DNA from: Chaetoceros tenuissimus
Taxonomy: Eukaryota; Bacillariophyta; Thalassiosirophyceae; Chaetocerotales; Chaetocerotaceae
Direction: 5' to 3'
DNA length: 64,000 nt
Assembly (NCBI GenBank): GCA_021927905.1
Contig: BLLK01000047.1
Location: 2,542,001-2,606,000, forward strand
Below are positions 1-10,680 of this stretch, one piece after another; position 1 is the stretch's first letter; every line of letters begins with the position of its first letter. Under the pieces are notes generated by a model. The model searched no databases. It saw nothing but the letters and a program-made list of their open reading frames with translations, and had not been told where the DNA came from. The translations under genes were made by a program, and so were the position numbers.

Positions 1-1
1 G

Positions 2-1232
2 GGAGACTTTAGATCTTGCGTATGGATTCGTTTTGAGGAGACACGAAGACTACAATACTGCACTGATCCAGAAGTTATTCAAGCCTGCCCTCAGACCTGC
101 GGCTATTGCTGTGATAATGATCCTAATTATACTTTCCGAAATAAGTTGAATCCAGACAAACTTCGAGGATGTGAATGGATCACAAAGAAAGAGGAAAGAA
201 TTGAACGGCGCCGAGAACTGTACTGTACAATTGGTGATGGAATAACTTTTGAAAATGATGTGAACATCAGAGATGCCTGTCCGCTAGCATGTGATTTTTG
301 CTTTGATCAAGTATCAGCAGCACCTTCCATCAGTCATGCACCCTCCGTCAGTGTGCTGCCAACCGTCTCACCTACATCTACACCATCTTCCCATCCATCT
401 GCTTCGGTAAGTGTTTTAAAAAAAAAAATCTGAATTTGGACATTAATTTTCTTTTTAATGCGACCACTTTTTACAAAACAGCCTACTTCTACACCATCCG
501 CCACACCCACTGCAAGACCCTCATCTTCTCCGAGTTCTTCACCTACATCCACGCCATCCGCCACTCCAACTCGTACACCAACAAACACACCAACAAGTAC
601 ACCTTCGGCAAGTCCAACTATTTCAATGAATCCCACATCTAAACCAACGTCAACTCCATCTGCCACCGTAAGTCTTTTAAATTTTGAATTAGCTTCAATA
701 GCTGCATATGAACCATTGTTTTGTTGAACGCATAGATCTAATTCTTTGTTATTGCAAACAGCCTACTTCTTCCCCGTCTGCAAACCCAACATCTTCACCT
801 TCAGCAAGACCCTCCTCTTCTCCGAGTGCATCACCAACTATCTCCATGAAACCATCCTTGGCACCAAATTATCGTTGCGATATTGGATCTGATGATCCAG
901 ACTTTGCATTTCAGATCGACTTTAACGAGTACACAGTTGGATGTGATTGGCTTACTCGTTCTAATCCAGAGACTAGAAAAGAAAAATATTGTCCAAGATT
1001 TGAAATCTACTACCATTGCAGATTTGCTTGCGAAAGTTGCCAATGTCTTGACAATTGGAATTTTAGATTTGAACTAGATAACCCTGAACTGGGTAAGCGC
1101 AACTGCCAATGGCTAACCAAGAACAGTGACAGAATTGAAACTAGAAGAAATAATTATTGTTTTGAGGAGGATGGAAGTTTATCTGAAGTTGGATCGAACT
1201 GTGAAATCTCATGCGGAGTTTGCGAAGACTAA
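2..1232 (+). CDS. Secreted Cys-rich/PT-rich protein with four ShK-like modules (5' end outside the window)
   Basis: Exons 2-406, 482-667 and 762-1232; frame 2 is open from the window edge, so the start and any signal peptide lie upstream. Both introns (407-481, 668-761) are GT-AG and phase 0. Each module follows C-x-W...R-x-x-Y-C...C-x-x-x-C-x-x-C. Modules one and two are near bases 15-110 (ending CPQTCGYC) and 165-305 (CPLACDFC). Modules three and four are near 935-1050 (CRFACESC) and 1100-1225 (CEISCGVC). Between the pairs lies a low-complexity spacer of PTSTPSATPT type spread over three exons. Such ShK-like modules joined by PT/PS linkers are common in secreted diatom proteins. The exact role is unknown; extracellular or cell-wall placement is inferred from paired cysteines and mucin-like linkers. 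The gene at 8792-9970 belongs to the same family. Confidence 0.75.
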
Positions 1233-1276
1233 AAAAACGTGTGCGAACTTTGTAGTATTATTCAACTCTTCTTATC

Positions 1277-1315
1277 CTAGCTATGATTGAAAAACTCTTT
1301 TTCATTCGTAGCTAG
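1277..1315. repeat. Hairpin copy 1 (18-bp stem, CTC loop)
   Basis: The left arm starts CTAGCTA and ends GAAAAA. The loop is CTC. The right arm starts TTTTTC and ends TAGCTAG. Of 18 positions, 16 are Watson-Crick pairs, one is a G-U pair if transcribed on +, and one is a mismatch. It lies 45 bases past the stop of the upstream gene. Confidence 0.8.
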
Positions 1316-1342
1316 AAGTTTAGTGTCCTTAGTATTCTCATC

Positions 1343-1377
1343 CTAGTAATTATTGAAAAACTCTTTTTCATTACTAG
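1343..1377. repeat. Hairpin copy 2 (14-bp stem with a four-base bulge)
   Basis: This has the same GAAAAA-CTC-TTTTTC core as copy 1. The outer stem is CTAGTAAT pairing perfectly with ATTACTAG, with four unpaired bases on the left arm. The flanking text (AGTGTCCTTAGTATT) also repeats, so the pair is a tandem duplication in which both arms changed but still pair. Confidence 0.8.
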
Positions 1378-1696
1378 CTGAGAAGTGAAGTGTCCTTAGT
1401 ATTTAAAAATAAATGAAATCAAATTGTGAAAAAGCAAAGTATTCAATAAGATGAAAATAGTCTTTTGTTTTCTAAAATAGCTGAATCCCGTGAATTCAAA
1501 TTTCGTTGCTTCTTCCGCACACTACTACTTACCTTACTCTCTCTGTATTGTACCATCATCAGCTATCATCATCATCTTGAATACACATCAGATGGGTTTT
1601 CTTGGTTTCAATTAGCAACGACAGTAAACATAGAATACGAGTGCAACAAGAGACGACAATCCAATTCCCTCTAGCGCCTTGCCAACACCTAGTATC

Positions 1697-4600
1697 ATGA
1701 ACCATCAACGAACAAGACAACGACCTGCTTCTGCACCAGTGAAAGCATCCAAACAGACAAGCACGAGAAAAAGTCGAGCGCCTCTCGACAACCTCGGCTC
1801 TGATTACAATCAAGAGCAAGATAAATTCACAAATAGCAAATCAGAAGTCTCGTCAAGAAATGGAACACGTTTTGTTCGAAACGATGCTGCGAGCATCATG
1901 AAAATTAATCCTGCAAAACCTAGCAATTCTAATGTCATTCCAAAATCTATGAGAAAGGGTAGAAAGAATGACAACAAAGAAAAAAGTTCTGTTGCTCCTT
2001 TGAACACAGTCTCCTCCTTTGAATCTGCTGTTTCAATTTCGCCAACCTCGTCTATTTCTTCTAGTGGCAGTATCAGGACTAATGTCTCATCTTCTTCGTC
2101 GCTCCAGCAAAAGATTAGTGAACGTAGACGGGAACTGAGATCATTTATTCAACAACAGAGGGAAGTCAGGAAAAGTGAACGGGAAATGAAGCAAAGTGAT
2201 GAAGATGAAATCGAGAAACAGCAAATCATTCAGCAAGAAGCCCCCTACATGGGTCATGCTTCAGTAGAAAATGTAGTTGAAAACAAGATGCTCGAAGATG
2301 AACAGATGCCAAAGGATTCTCACAGCTCTTTGAAAAGGGTACATTTCTACGAAGGACCCCCAGAAATGAGTGAAGAAGACGAACCAACATACACGAATAT
2401 CAGAAAAAAACTTACGAGTCCAATTTTAAAGAAAAACACAAAACAAAGTGATGAAACAACATCTGGTATCCAAATGAAACAAAATGCATCTCCTAATAGT
2501 GGTGTGTTAGACGCAAACCATACTGTAGTATCGTCCAAAGCGCCAGAAAATGAATTCGTGACATCAAGCAGCTCAAGCACTTTAGCCAATGCAAAAGGTA
2601 GTATGTTCTCTTTCTTTGTCACTATGGAAGCACCACCACCTCTTCCTAATCCTGAAGACCAACCGGTGCAGAATATCATCATTGGTAACTATGCAGAAAG
2701 TGCATTTCTTGAGTTTGGCGATGAGAGTATGAATCTTGTAGGAAAGTCAAAATCGCTACCTTTTGATTTAACCCTACCAACTGATGCTAAATACAAGTCT
2801 GTCAATCTGAAAGTTGAAAAGGTGCCTATCAAAAAAGGATTCTCATTGGGACTTGTTTCTACAGAGGAGAACCACTCATCTCGTACAGGATTTGTACTTC
2901 AAAGAGGCGAAACTAAACGCATGTTTTTAACTTGGACACCGGTAGAACAAGGTGGGGTTTGTGAAGTGGTATATTTGAAGTTACCAAGGGGCAGAGTCCG
3001 AGTTACTGCAAGGGGAAACGCTAGAAATATGAAAACACTTCAAAATCAGAGTTCGAAGACTCACAATGGAAAAGTTTTCAAGGCAAATAGAGCCAGAAAT
3101 ATACCAGGAAAGACATTGCCAAGCACTGATAGTACATTGGGTAAAGAAAAAGTTCCTAATCCTACATACAGAAACAAAAGCTATGATAAGATATTGAAGG
3201 TTCCTGAGTATTCTCCATGTGTGAAAAGGAGTTGGGATTCTTACAATGAAGATTTTGCATCACAGCAGTGTGAAACTTTTGCAAGATGGCTCAATCATAT
3301 GTTCCAGACTCCTGAAATGCAAAATGAAGGAAAATTTTGCGGCAAATCCCTGAGGACTATTCTATCCAGAAGAAGACATGTAAAAGCTTGTGAAAAGGCA
3401 CAAAAATTGTATAATAGTACCGAAATGAAAAGAGCAAGAGAAGTCATCAAGAATGAAGTTGAGTCTCGACGCTTGGAAATTCGTTTAGATCACGATGTCT
3501 TTGCCAATGTGAGTCTGCGGAGCCAGATGATTTCGCTTTTGATGTCATACTCCACTCCATGGTTGTGTATAGGCTTGGAAACTGTATTTGGGCAAGTTAT
3601 TGATTTTACCGCTTCCAATAGTTCAATAGATAATCGACTACACAGGAAGAGTAACGAACTGGTCACCAGGACACTCGATCAAAGAAAGGTACGTTTCATC
3701 TGATAATTTGGAAACGAATGTATTCTCTAGCTCACAAAAACGTAGATTACAAAAAGAGCCATTTTGAAAAATTTTATAGTGGATAGATTACTTTCAGACC
3801 CTTGCTTGAAGCTCAAGTACACTGGTGGTAAATGTAATGTTCCTTCAGGGCACTTTGAACGGCAGTACAAAAATGAATTGAACAAACATATATTGATGAG
3901 TACATTGAATTTGATCGTGTTCCTAGATGCGGCAAAACAGCAACATGTCATTGAGTCGGCCTTACTTTTTCTACGGAAAAGTTCTGTAAAATCATCGAGA
4001 GCTTTGCTAAACGTGATTTGTAGGGACTACATCAGTGGAATCGGGAATCTATTTAAGCATCTTTCTCATTTGCAAATCAATGTATCATATGAGCAAAGTC
4101 CGCTTGAAGAACTTAAATTTTTTGTATCAAATCTTGCCACTGATTTGCGCGATGGCTCTAGACTTGGTAAACTTGCAGAGCTCCTCTCAAACAGACACAA
4201 TATTTTGGAGGAAATGAGACTACCTGCAATTTCTAGATTACAGAAGGTGCACAACGTCAGTGTTGCCCTTCGTCATCTCTCTGAGGTTGGAATTCCAAAT
4301 GTATCTGCAATTCATCCAAACTATATTGTTGATGGACATCGTCCACAGGTTCTAAAGATGCTCTGGTCCATTATTTCTTCATGTCAACTGGAAAATGTAA
4401 TAAGGAAGGACAAATTAAGGGATGAAATTTACAACATCCACAGTGCTAATGAACACAGAAAAGAACCGTACAATTTTTCGAAGCATTGTGGAAACATTGA
4501 GACATGTAATGATGTGTGCCAACTGTTGCTTATCTGGTGTGACTCAATTTGCGGAACTTTTGGGTATGAAATTACTGACTTCTCTCGATCTTTTTACGAT

Positions 4601-7600
4601 GGTGTTGCTCCTTTGTTACTCATTGCTTTCTACCATCCTTCTATTGTGAATTTCAAGTCAATTTTGCCTACTTCAAATTACAAACGGGAGAGTCTGAAAG
4701 CGAGTGAGAAAGTAGTGGCAATCAGGAATGAGCACAAAAATTGTCACCTGTCGCAAGAAAAAATGCACTCTCTAGGAGGAATTCCTAACATGTTCCCAAT
4801 CTCGGATATGGACGATCTACCAGATGAACGCAGTGTGATTGTTTGTATTGCATACTTATGTGCAAGGCTTCTTGAGTCAAGTGAGGAGTTGAATGCCATC
4901 ATCATCATTCAAAACTCATTCAGAAAACACCTAGCAGCCCGCCAGGAACGAATAGAGAGAGGTGCTGTTATGAAAATTGAGAGATTCTGGTTGCAGAACA
5001 AGAAGAAATACTTTTCCGTACAGAGGGACTTGTATTCAATACCTGTCAAAAAGATAGAGTCGTTTTTATGTTCTCATCGCCCCAAACTAAAACTGATGCA
5101 ACGTAGAAGACAGTGTTGTGTGAAAATACAGGTAAGATGACAACTTGGGACGTCGTCTATTTCAACTTTCAGAAATTTATCTCACTTTTCAACTTTCAGA
5201 AATTATTCCGAGGCTACAGAACGAGGTGTCTAGTATATCAGAAATCAAAGGAAAGTAAAGCTGCAATCATGATACAGGCGATATGGAGAAGGTCCCTCCA
5301 ATGCATGGTTTTCACCCTGACGAGAAAGGCAGCAGTCCATATACAAGCAATTGTAAGAGGTGTACAAAGTAGGAAGATATTTGCCCAGAAGAGAGACAAT
5401 GTGATCAAAATTCAGCGCTTTCTCAAAACGAGACTCGCGGAAAAATATCGAAGAGTCTTTATCCGAGAAGTAGTAACATGTCAAGTAAGTTTTGTTCTCT
5501 AGTTTGTATTAGAAAATGTTGATGTAACTTATCCTTTTTATTTTTTACTCCAACACAGGGAATAGTAAGGCGTAGACATGCTCAAAATAGAGTCAAGCAT
5601 ATGAAGGACGAAAGTGAAGTTGCTTTATGTCAGTATCGCTGCAAATGTGCCATCAAAATACAAGCGGTACTGAGACGATACATTCAAATTCAAAGAAGGG
5701 AGAATATGAATCGTGCTGCAACATTGATACAAAGATGTTTCAGAGCATGGATTGCGAAAAATGATTCAATTTCTTTTTATTCGTGTAATACTTCGTGCAT
5801 TAGTGAAAACTATAGCTCTGATGGGCAATTGCATGAAATTTCATCGGTCTCAATGTACCCTAAAGGAACGTCATTCAAACAAGAAAAAGACAATCTTACT
5901 AATGATGTTGCTTTACCGGAAAGGTCGCCTCAAATGAATGGACCTTCAGAAAGACATTTACATATGACTGTAGACACAAAATTCTCAGGGTCGCTTTACA
6001 ATAACTCTTTTACTGATGAGAACGATATGAATTTAAGTCAGAAGGAGTCGGTAGAGAAATCACGTTATTTTATAGTAAATAAACATGGCTTTGGACAGAA
6101 ATCTACATCTGCAAAACCCTTACTTGTTGATTCTGACTTAGTGATGGCATGTGATCAAGACCCCAGTTCTGGCGTACCTTTGGGATCTGATTCATTGGAT
6201 ACAAACTCCACGAAGTATCTATTACCAAGACATTGCGTAGATGACAAGAGTGCCATGACAGGTAGACATCAAGTTAGTCATAATCAACCAAATGAAATTT
6301 ACGAATGTTCTTCGATGAAAGAAGCCAAATCATCATCAAGGCTGCCTGACTCTACAGCAACGGAAGGAAGTGAAAAAATCAGCCAAAAGAATTTCTCCCA
6401 AAACGAAAGTATCCACTCCAACAGCAATAATGACCCAAACGTCAAAGATGAGGTTATAGATTCCCATTCTGCTTCTTCTCCGACCAGAGATGCAATCTTA
6501 TCGCTTTCGTACAGCTGTACGAGTAATCCACGAGAAAGCATACTAGTAGAAAGATGCATAAAACATCGCGTTGAAGGCAATGCTGTAAAACACTTGCCAA
6601 ATGATTACCATGGACTTCAGGAAAAAGCTGCTACAAAAATTCAATCTCATTGGAGGAAATTTTATGCATTTGTGCAATATCAGTTTGATCTCTCTGATAT
6701 CGTCTTTATCCAAAGTCTAGTCAGGAAGCGGATTGCTCAAAAACTGATGAGAAAGAGATACATGTCAATAACACTAATACAGTCTAAAGTGAAGATATGG
6801 TTGGAAAGAAGGATTATGGTACGTTCTGATTCTTATTATTTTTAGAACCGCATTTTCAAGTGTCTCACGTTCATTGCCGTAATTGTTCATAAGATTCGGA
6901 ATACATCCGCGACCATGATTCAAAAATATTGGAGAAGATATACTGTCAATATGGACTACAAGGTACTCGTACATGCAACTCTCGTTATTCAACAGGCCGT
7001 TAGATCACGCCTTAAACAAGTAAGAAGAGGTGACGTTGTGAAAGCTGCTTCTCAGATTCAACGTATCTGGAGAGGGTACAGTAAGTATCTGGAATTCAAT
7101 ATGTCCGTAGCTGCTGCTACCACAATCCAGCGTAACTATCGAGCTTATAGGCTAAAAGTCATACAGGATTTTCCCGACATCATTTGTCAAAGCAAAGACA
7201 TAGATCCCATGCAAAATGAAGTAACTTCCGACTATCAAGGTTCTCGGCGTACTGTTGGTGTCACTACGAAAAAGGATGGAAATCCATTTACTAATCGCAG
7301 TAGAGATGATGTAAAGTCTCATTCATTTCAACAAATAAAGACAGTTTCAAGGATTGAGTTAAGGAACTGTGCGAAGTTGGAGCCTTTCGCTGTCCAAACT
7401 GGATTAGAAGTTGCTGGTCACATCATTAAAAAGTCTGGAATTCGAAGAGACATTTTTCCCACACACCTAGAAAAAAATTATGAGGCCATAAACTCCAATG
7501 GGGAAAAGACAACAGTGTCTATAAACACATCAAGTGAAAATAATAAAAAGCAGGCAGCGCGAAAAAGTTTTAAAACCCCACATCCAAAGGGTGATAAACA

Positions 7601-8585
7601 AATTCTCACATTTACAGATGGAATTCGTATGGATGTTGATGCAGAAAATGATTCCTGTAATAAAATGAATGCTGTTTTTGTTGGTGGTAGTCCTGACATT
7701 ACTTCAAGGGTGTTGAGTAATCCTCGAAATGACAAACATCCCCACACGAATACTGTATGCTTTATGTCGGAGGACAGCTTCTCCAAGGTCGAGAATCTCC
7801 AACTCAATATGATTTCACAGAAGGTTAGATCCTGTATGCCGAAAGAGCACAATCTTATCAAAAAAGATTCTTTACAAAAGAAAAAATTGTGGAAAAGTTC
7901 AGCAGATGTGAAAGGATCATCTGAAGAAATGATTGTTGTACAACACTTGAAAACTATGAAAAAAAGTGAAAAGCTACGGGACGTCATTCAAGCTGCCAAG
8001 TCCTTGGAGATATGGACAAAATCTTCATACAACTCATGCAAAATGTTGATTACTTCAGAATCGGTTGAGGTTTTATACTCGCTGATCAGAGCTTGTAATC
8101 GAAGTGTACCACATGTGGAGTTATTAGAATATATTCTAGAGACGTTATTTCATGTTACAAAGTATGAGGACCTGATTCCTTCTATCTGCTCAGAAAGTTT
8201 GGTTGAAACTCTTGTGGACCTAATCCAGCTATTTCGAGACAAGGATGATATATTTTGCTATGCTGCAATTATATTGAAGAGAATTGTATTGACGGGAAAA
8301 GATGCATTGGTAAGTTTTCGTGTGCTTTTTCGAGAAAAGAGACTTTACCTAAAAAAATCCGTATATATAATTATTTTTCTGCTACAGATTGTGTGTAGGA
8401 AACCAGATAATTTGAATAGACTGCTTGGAATCTACCAAATTCGAGGATTCCTTCCAGACCAGGACACAATTCCTGAATTTGATGGTAAAAAAAGACCATT
8501 TTTAACAATGGAAAAAAGTGGTCTAAAGAATTTGGAGGTGGTAATCAAGGCATGCAATGAAAAAGAGAAAAATAAACACATTTGA
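1697..8585 (+). CDS. ASPM: ASPM/Abnormal spindle homolog (ASH + CH + IQ repeats)
   Basis: Six exons: 1697-3688, 3746-5131, 5200-5484, 5559-6818, 6894-8309, 8388-8585, about 2,178 residues, all introns phase 0. The ATG at 1697 is the first in frame. The basic, Ser-rich N-terminus is followed by an ASPM-SPD-2-Hydin domain at about residues 310-440. A calponin-homology domain lies at about 789-876; its segments FVSNLATDLRDG and LPAISRLQKVHNVSVAL are the clearest ASPM signature. IQ motifs start near residue 1050 (IQNSFRKHLAARQ), continue through exons 3-5, and are broken by a long unstructured insert in exon 4. The C-terminus near 8100-8300 looks armadillo-like, as in ASPM. Family role: microtubule minus-end binding at spindle poles, with calmodulin on the IQ motifs. 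The exon 5 start is uncertain: acceptors at 6845, 6860 and 6893 all keep frame, and 6893 gives a normal 75-base intron and regular IQ spacing. Confidence 0.88.
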
Positions 8586-8791
8586 TAATTCTTCCTAATT
8601 ACACTTTCCACGTTAAATTTATTACATTTACTTCCTGCAACGACATAAAATCACCAATTTTCTCGATGAATTTCTACACGGAGGGTTTCTTTCTTTACTA
8701 TCGGGAGAACTCAGGCGCATTTCTTGTGAATTACACGGTTCATCGACCTGTCATAGTCATATAATCTACCTGCACGAATGATGGTATTTTC

Positions 8792-9970
8792 TTAAGGCGC
8801 ACATCCAGGAGATGCGCATGAAAAGCAGCAGTTTGCTAAAATGTCTGGCTGGGTGCAATAATTTTCTTTACGCGTGTCAATATTTGCTAAGTTCTGACAG
8901 ACATACTCACAAGCTTTCAGCTGAGTAGAGTCGGAAATCAAAGGGAATAGGTAACCGTCAGTATCATCACAAGCAGTTGGCGCATTAGTTGGTGCTGGGG
9001 TTGGTGCACGAGTAGGAGCAGGTGTTGGTCCAAATGGTGAAGCAGATGGTGAAGGGGATGGCTTGATACTGGATGTTGGATTTCCTGATGGACTGCGGGA
9101 TGGCTCTTTGGATGGTACTTGAGATGGCTGATCCGAAGGGATGCTTGAAGGGCTGCGAGATGGCTCTTTGGATGGTAAACTAGAAGGCTGATCAGATGGT
9201 TCCATAGACGGAACCATTGATGGTTCGTCAGATGGAATTGTGGATGGAGAATCTGAAGGCACATCGGAAGGTACCATAGAAGGGGAATCAGATGGTGTCA
9301 ATGAAGGAAGCATTGATGGCTCGTCGGAAGGTACCTTAGATGGGGAATCCGATGGAATATCAGAAGGAACCATGGATGGAGCATCTGACGGACTGCTAGT
9401 TGGTCTCAAAGTTGGGAAAGGAGAAGGCATTGGGGATGGAGGTCTTGATGGTGCAGGGAATGGCTGAGTAGGAGTTGGTCCTGGAGTTACTGGTGCAGCA
9501 GTTGGAGCCTTGGTTGGTGCACTAGTTGGTGCTGGGGTGGTTCCAATAGGAACTAATTCCTTACAGTAATCACAAGTAACAGGACATCCATAACGAACTG
9601 TGATGGCAACGGTATTGTAAGGGTTAGGGTCAGTCAAAATTGTCTTGGTTTTTTCACAGTATCTATTAACACGAGCTTGTCTCTTTGCAACCCATTTGCA
9701 TGTAGCAGGTTTGAGCTCTGGATTGTTCTTCTCCCAGCTAAAGTCAGCATTATCTTCACAACAATGACCACAAGAGAATGGACATGCATCAGCAACCTCC
9801 TGAAGAGTACACAATCTCTCACGAGCATCTGGAACGTATCCAATGTTTTTACATGTTCTTGTCTTAGTTCCGTCAACGTAAGTGAAAGTCTCATCATTAA
9901 GACATGTTGCTGCAACTTGTGGAACAACAGTTGCCAAAGCGAGAGCAAGAGTATACTTGTTTACGAGCAT
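8792..9970 (-). CDS. Secreted PS/PT-rich protein with three Cys-rich ShK-like modules
   Basis: Single exon, 392 residues. The start chosen is the ATG at 9970, which gives a clean signal peptide (MLVNKYTLALALATVVPQVA, cut before ATC). Two ShK-like modules follow (CPFSCGHC near residue 60; CPVTCDYC near residue 125). Next is a spacer of about 180 residues that starts with PT-rich text and becomes regular PSDxPSxxPS repeats. A third C-terminal module begins KACEYVC and ends CCFSCASPGC. The layout, two modules, linker, then module, mirrors the gene at 2-1232 on the other side of the ASPM gene and on the opposite strand, so the two are probably diverged paralogs. Likely secreted or wall-bound; the exact function is unknown. 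Confidence 0.85.
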   Translation of the reverse strand: MLVNKYTLALALATVVPQVAATCLNDETFTYVDGTKTRTCKNIGYVPDARERLCTLQEVADACPFSCGHCCEDNADFSWEKNNPELKPATCKWVAKRQARVNRYCEKTKTILTDPNPYNTVAITVRYGCPVTCDYCKELVPIGTTPAPTSAPTKAPTAAPVTPGPTPTQPFPAPSRPPSPMPSPFPTLRPTSSPSDAPSMVPSDIPSDSPSKVPSDEPSMLPSLTPSDSPSMVPSDVPSDSPSTIPSDEPSMVPSMEPSDQPSSLPSKEPSRSPSSIPSDQPSQVPSKEPSRSPSGNPTSSIKPSPSPSASPFGPTPAPTRAPTPAPTNAPTACDDTDGYLFPLISDSTQLKACEYVCQNLANIDTRKENYCTQPDILANCCFSCASPGCAP

Positions 9971-10680
9971 GGTTGTAGCTTTCAATTGAAACTTCTCTTT
10001 TTATGAGTTGAATACATTGAATAGTGTTGTGTGTGAGTATAAAGAGTGTTTTTTTTTTTTATGCGCAGCTCTAAGAGCACCTATTGAGCACCGTTGAACC
10101 AATAATTTGGATCGTTACAAGAAACTATTGTCACTTTAGACCAAAGTTCAAACTTTTGAGAAGAAATCTGCTTGTTGTGGATCTTGTAAAAGCAGTCGTG
10201 CGACTTTTGCAAGAAAATTTAGGTGTAGTTCTTTTTAGCGGGTTTGTTTCATTGTTAGGGTTTTTAGCACGAACGAATACTGATGAAAGAAATATGAAAG
10301 AAAAATCCTGTTTTGCCTAGACAGGATATAATATACTAGTACTCAAACATGTACTCATTCACAACACATGTTCGTACATCAGTACGTAGATGTCACAAAT
10401 GCGAGAAGAATCAAGCACTGAATGGTGGTAGAGGTAGCACACATCTCTCTAGCTACTAGCTATCTAGCTTGAGTAGAAATTCAAAAATGGGAATGGACTC
10501 TGCTCTCCTACAAGGGGCAAGAATTTGATTTTCACTCTATACTTTTTTGAGATTACATTGGAGTGTTAACTTTGACTTACTCTATCACTTTCAGAGGACA
10601 AATCTACTACAGTTTTTAAGGAATTAGCCCACCACTCTACAATGCAACTGAACTAAACTAGTAAAGCAATCTGATCCAGA
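9971..10680. other. Intergenic region, divergent promoters
   Basis: This separates the minus-strand Cys-rich gene from the plus-strand coiled-coil/EF-hand gene. It contains an A/T run at about 10048-10060, a TACGTA at 10383-10388, and a run of repeated CTAGCT-like words at about 10448-10472. No convincing small gene was found. Confidence 0.5.

Larger units (their letters stand above)
1233..1696. other. Intergenic region with two tandem hairpins
   Basis: Between the stop of the Cys-rich gene and the ATG of the ASPM-like gene. It holds a tandem pair of similar ~65-base segments (about 1271-1400), each folding into a hairpin, described separately. The rest is AT-rich and should contain the 3' UTR of the first gene and the promoter of the second. 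No other structure was seen. Confidence 0.6.

Noticed and set aside
6819-6845. A 27-base intron in the ASPM gene
   Set aside because: Far below the 57-95 bases seen elsewhere; the in-frame acceptor at 6893 gives 75 bases and regular IQ spacing.
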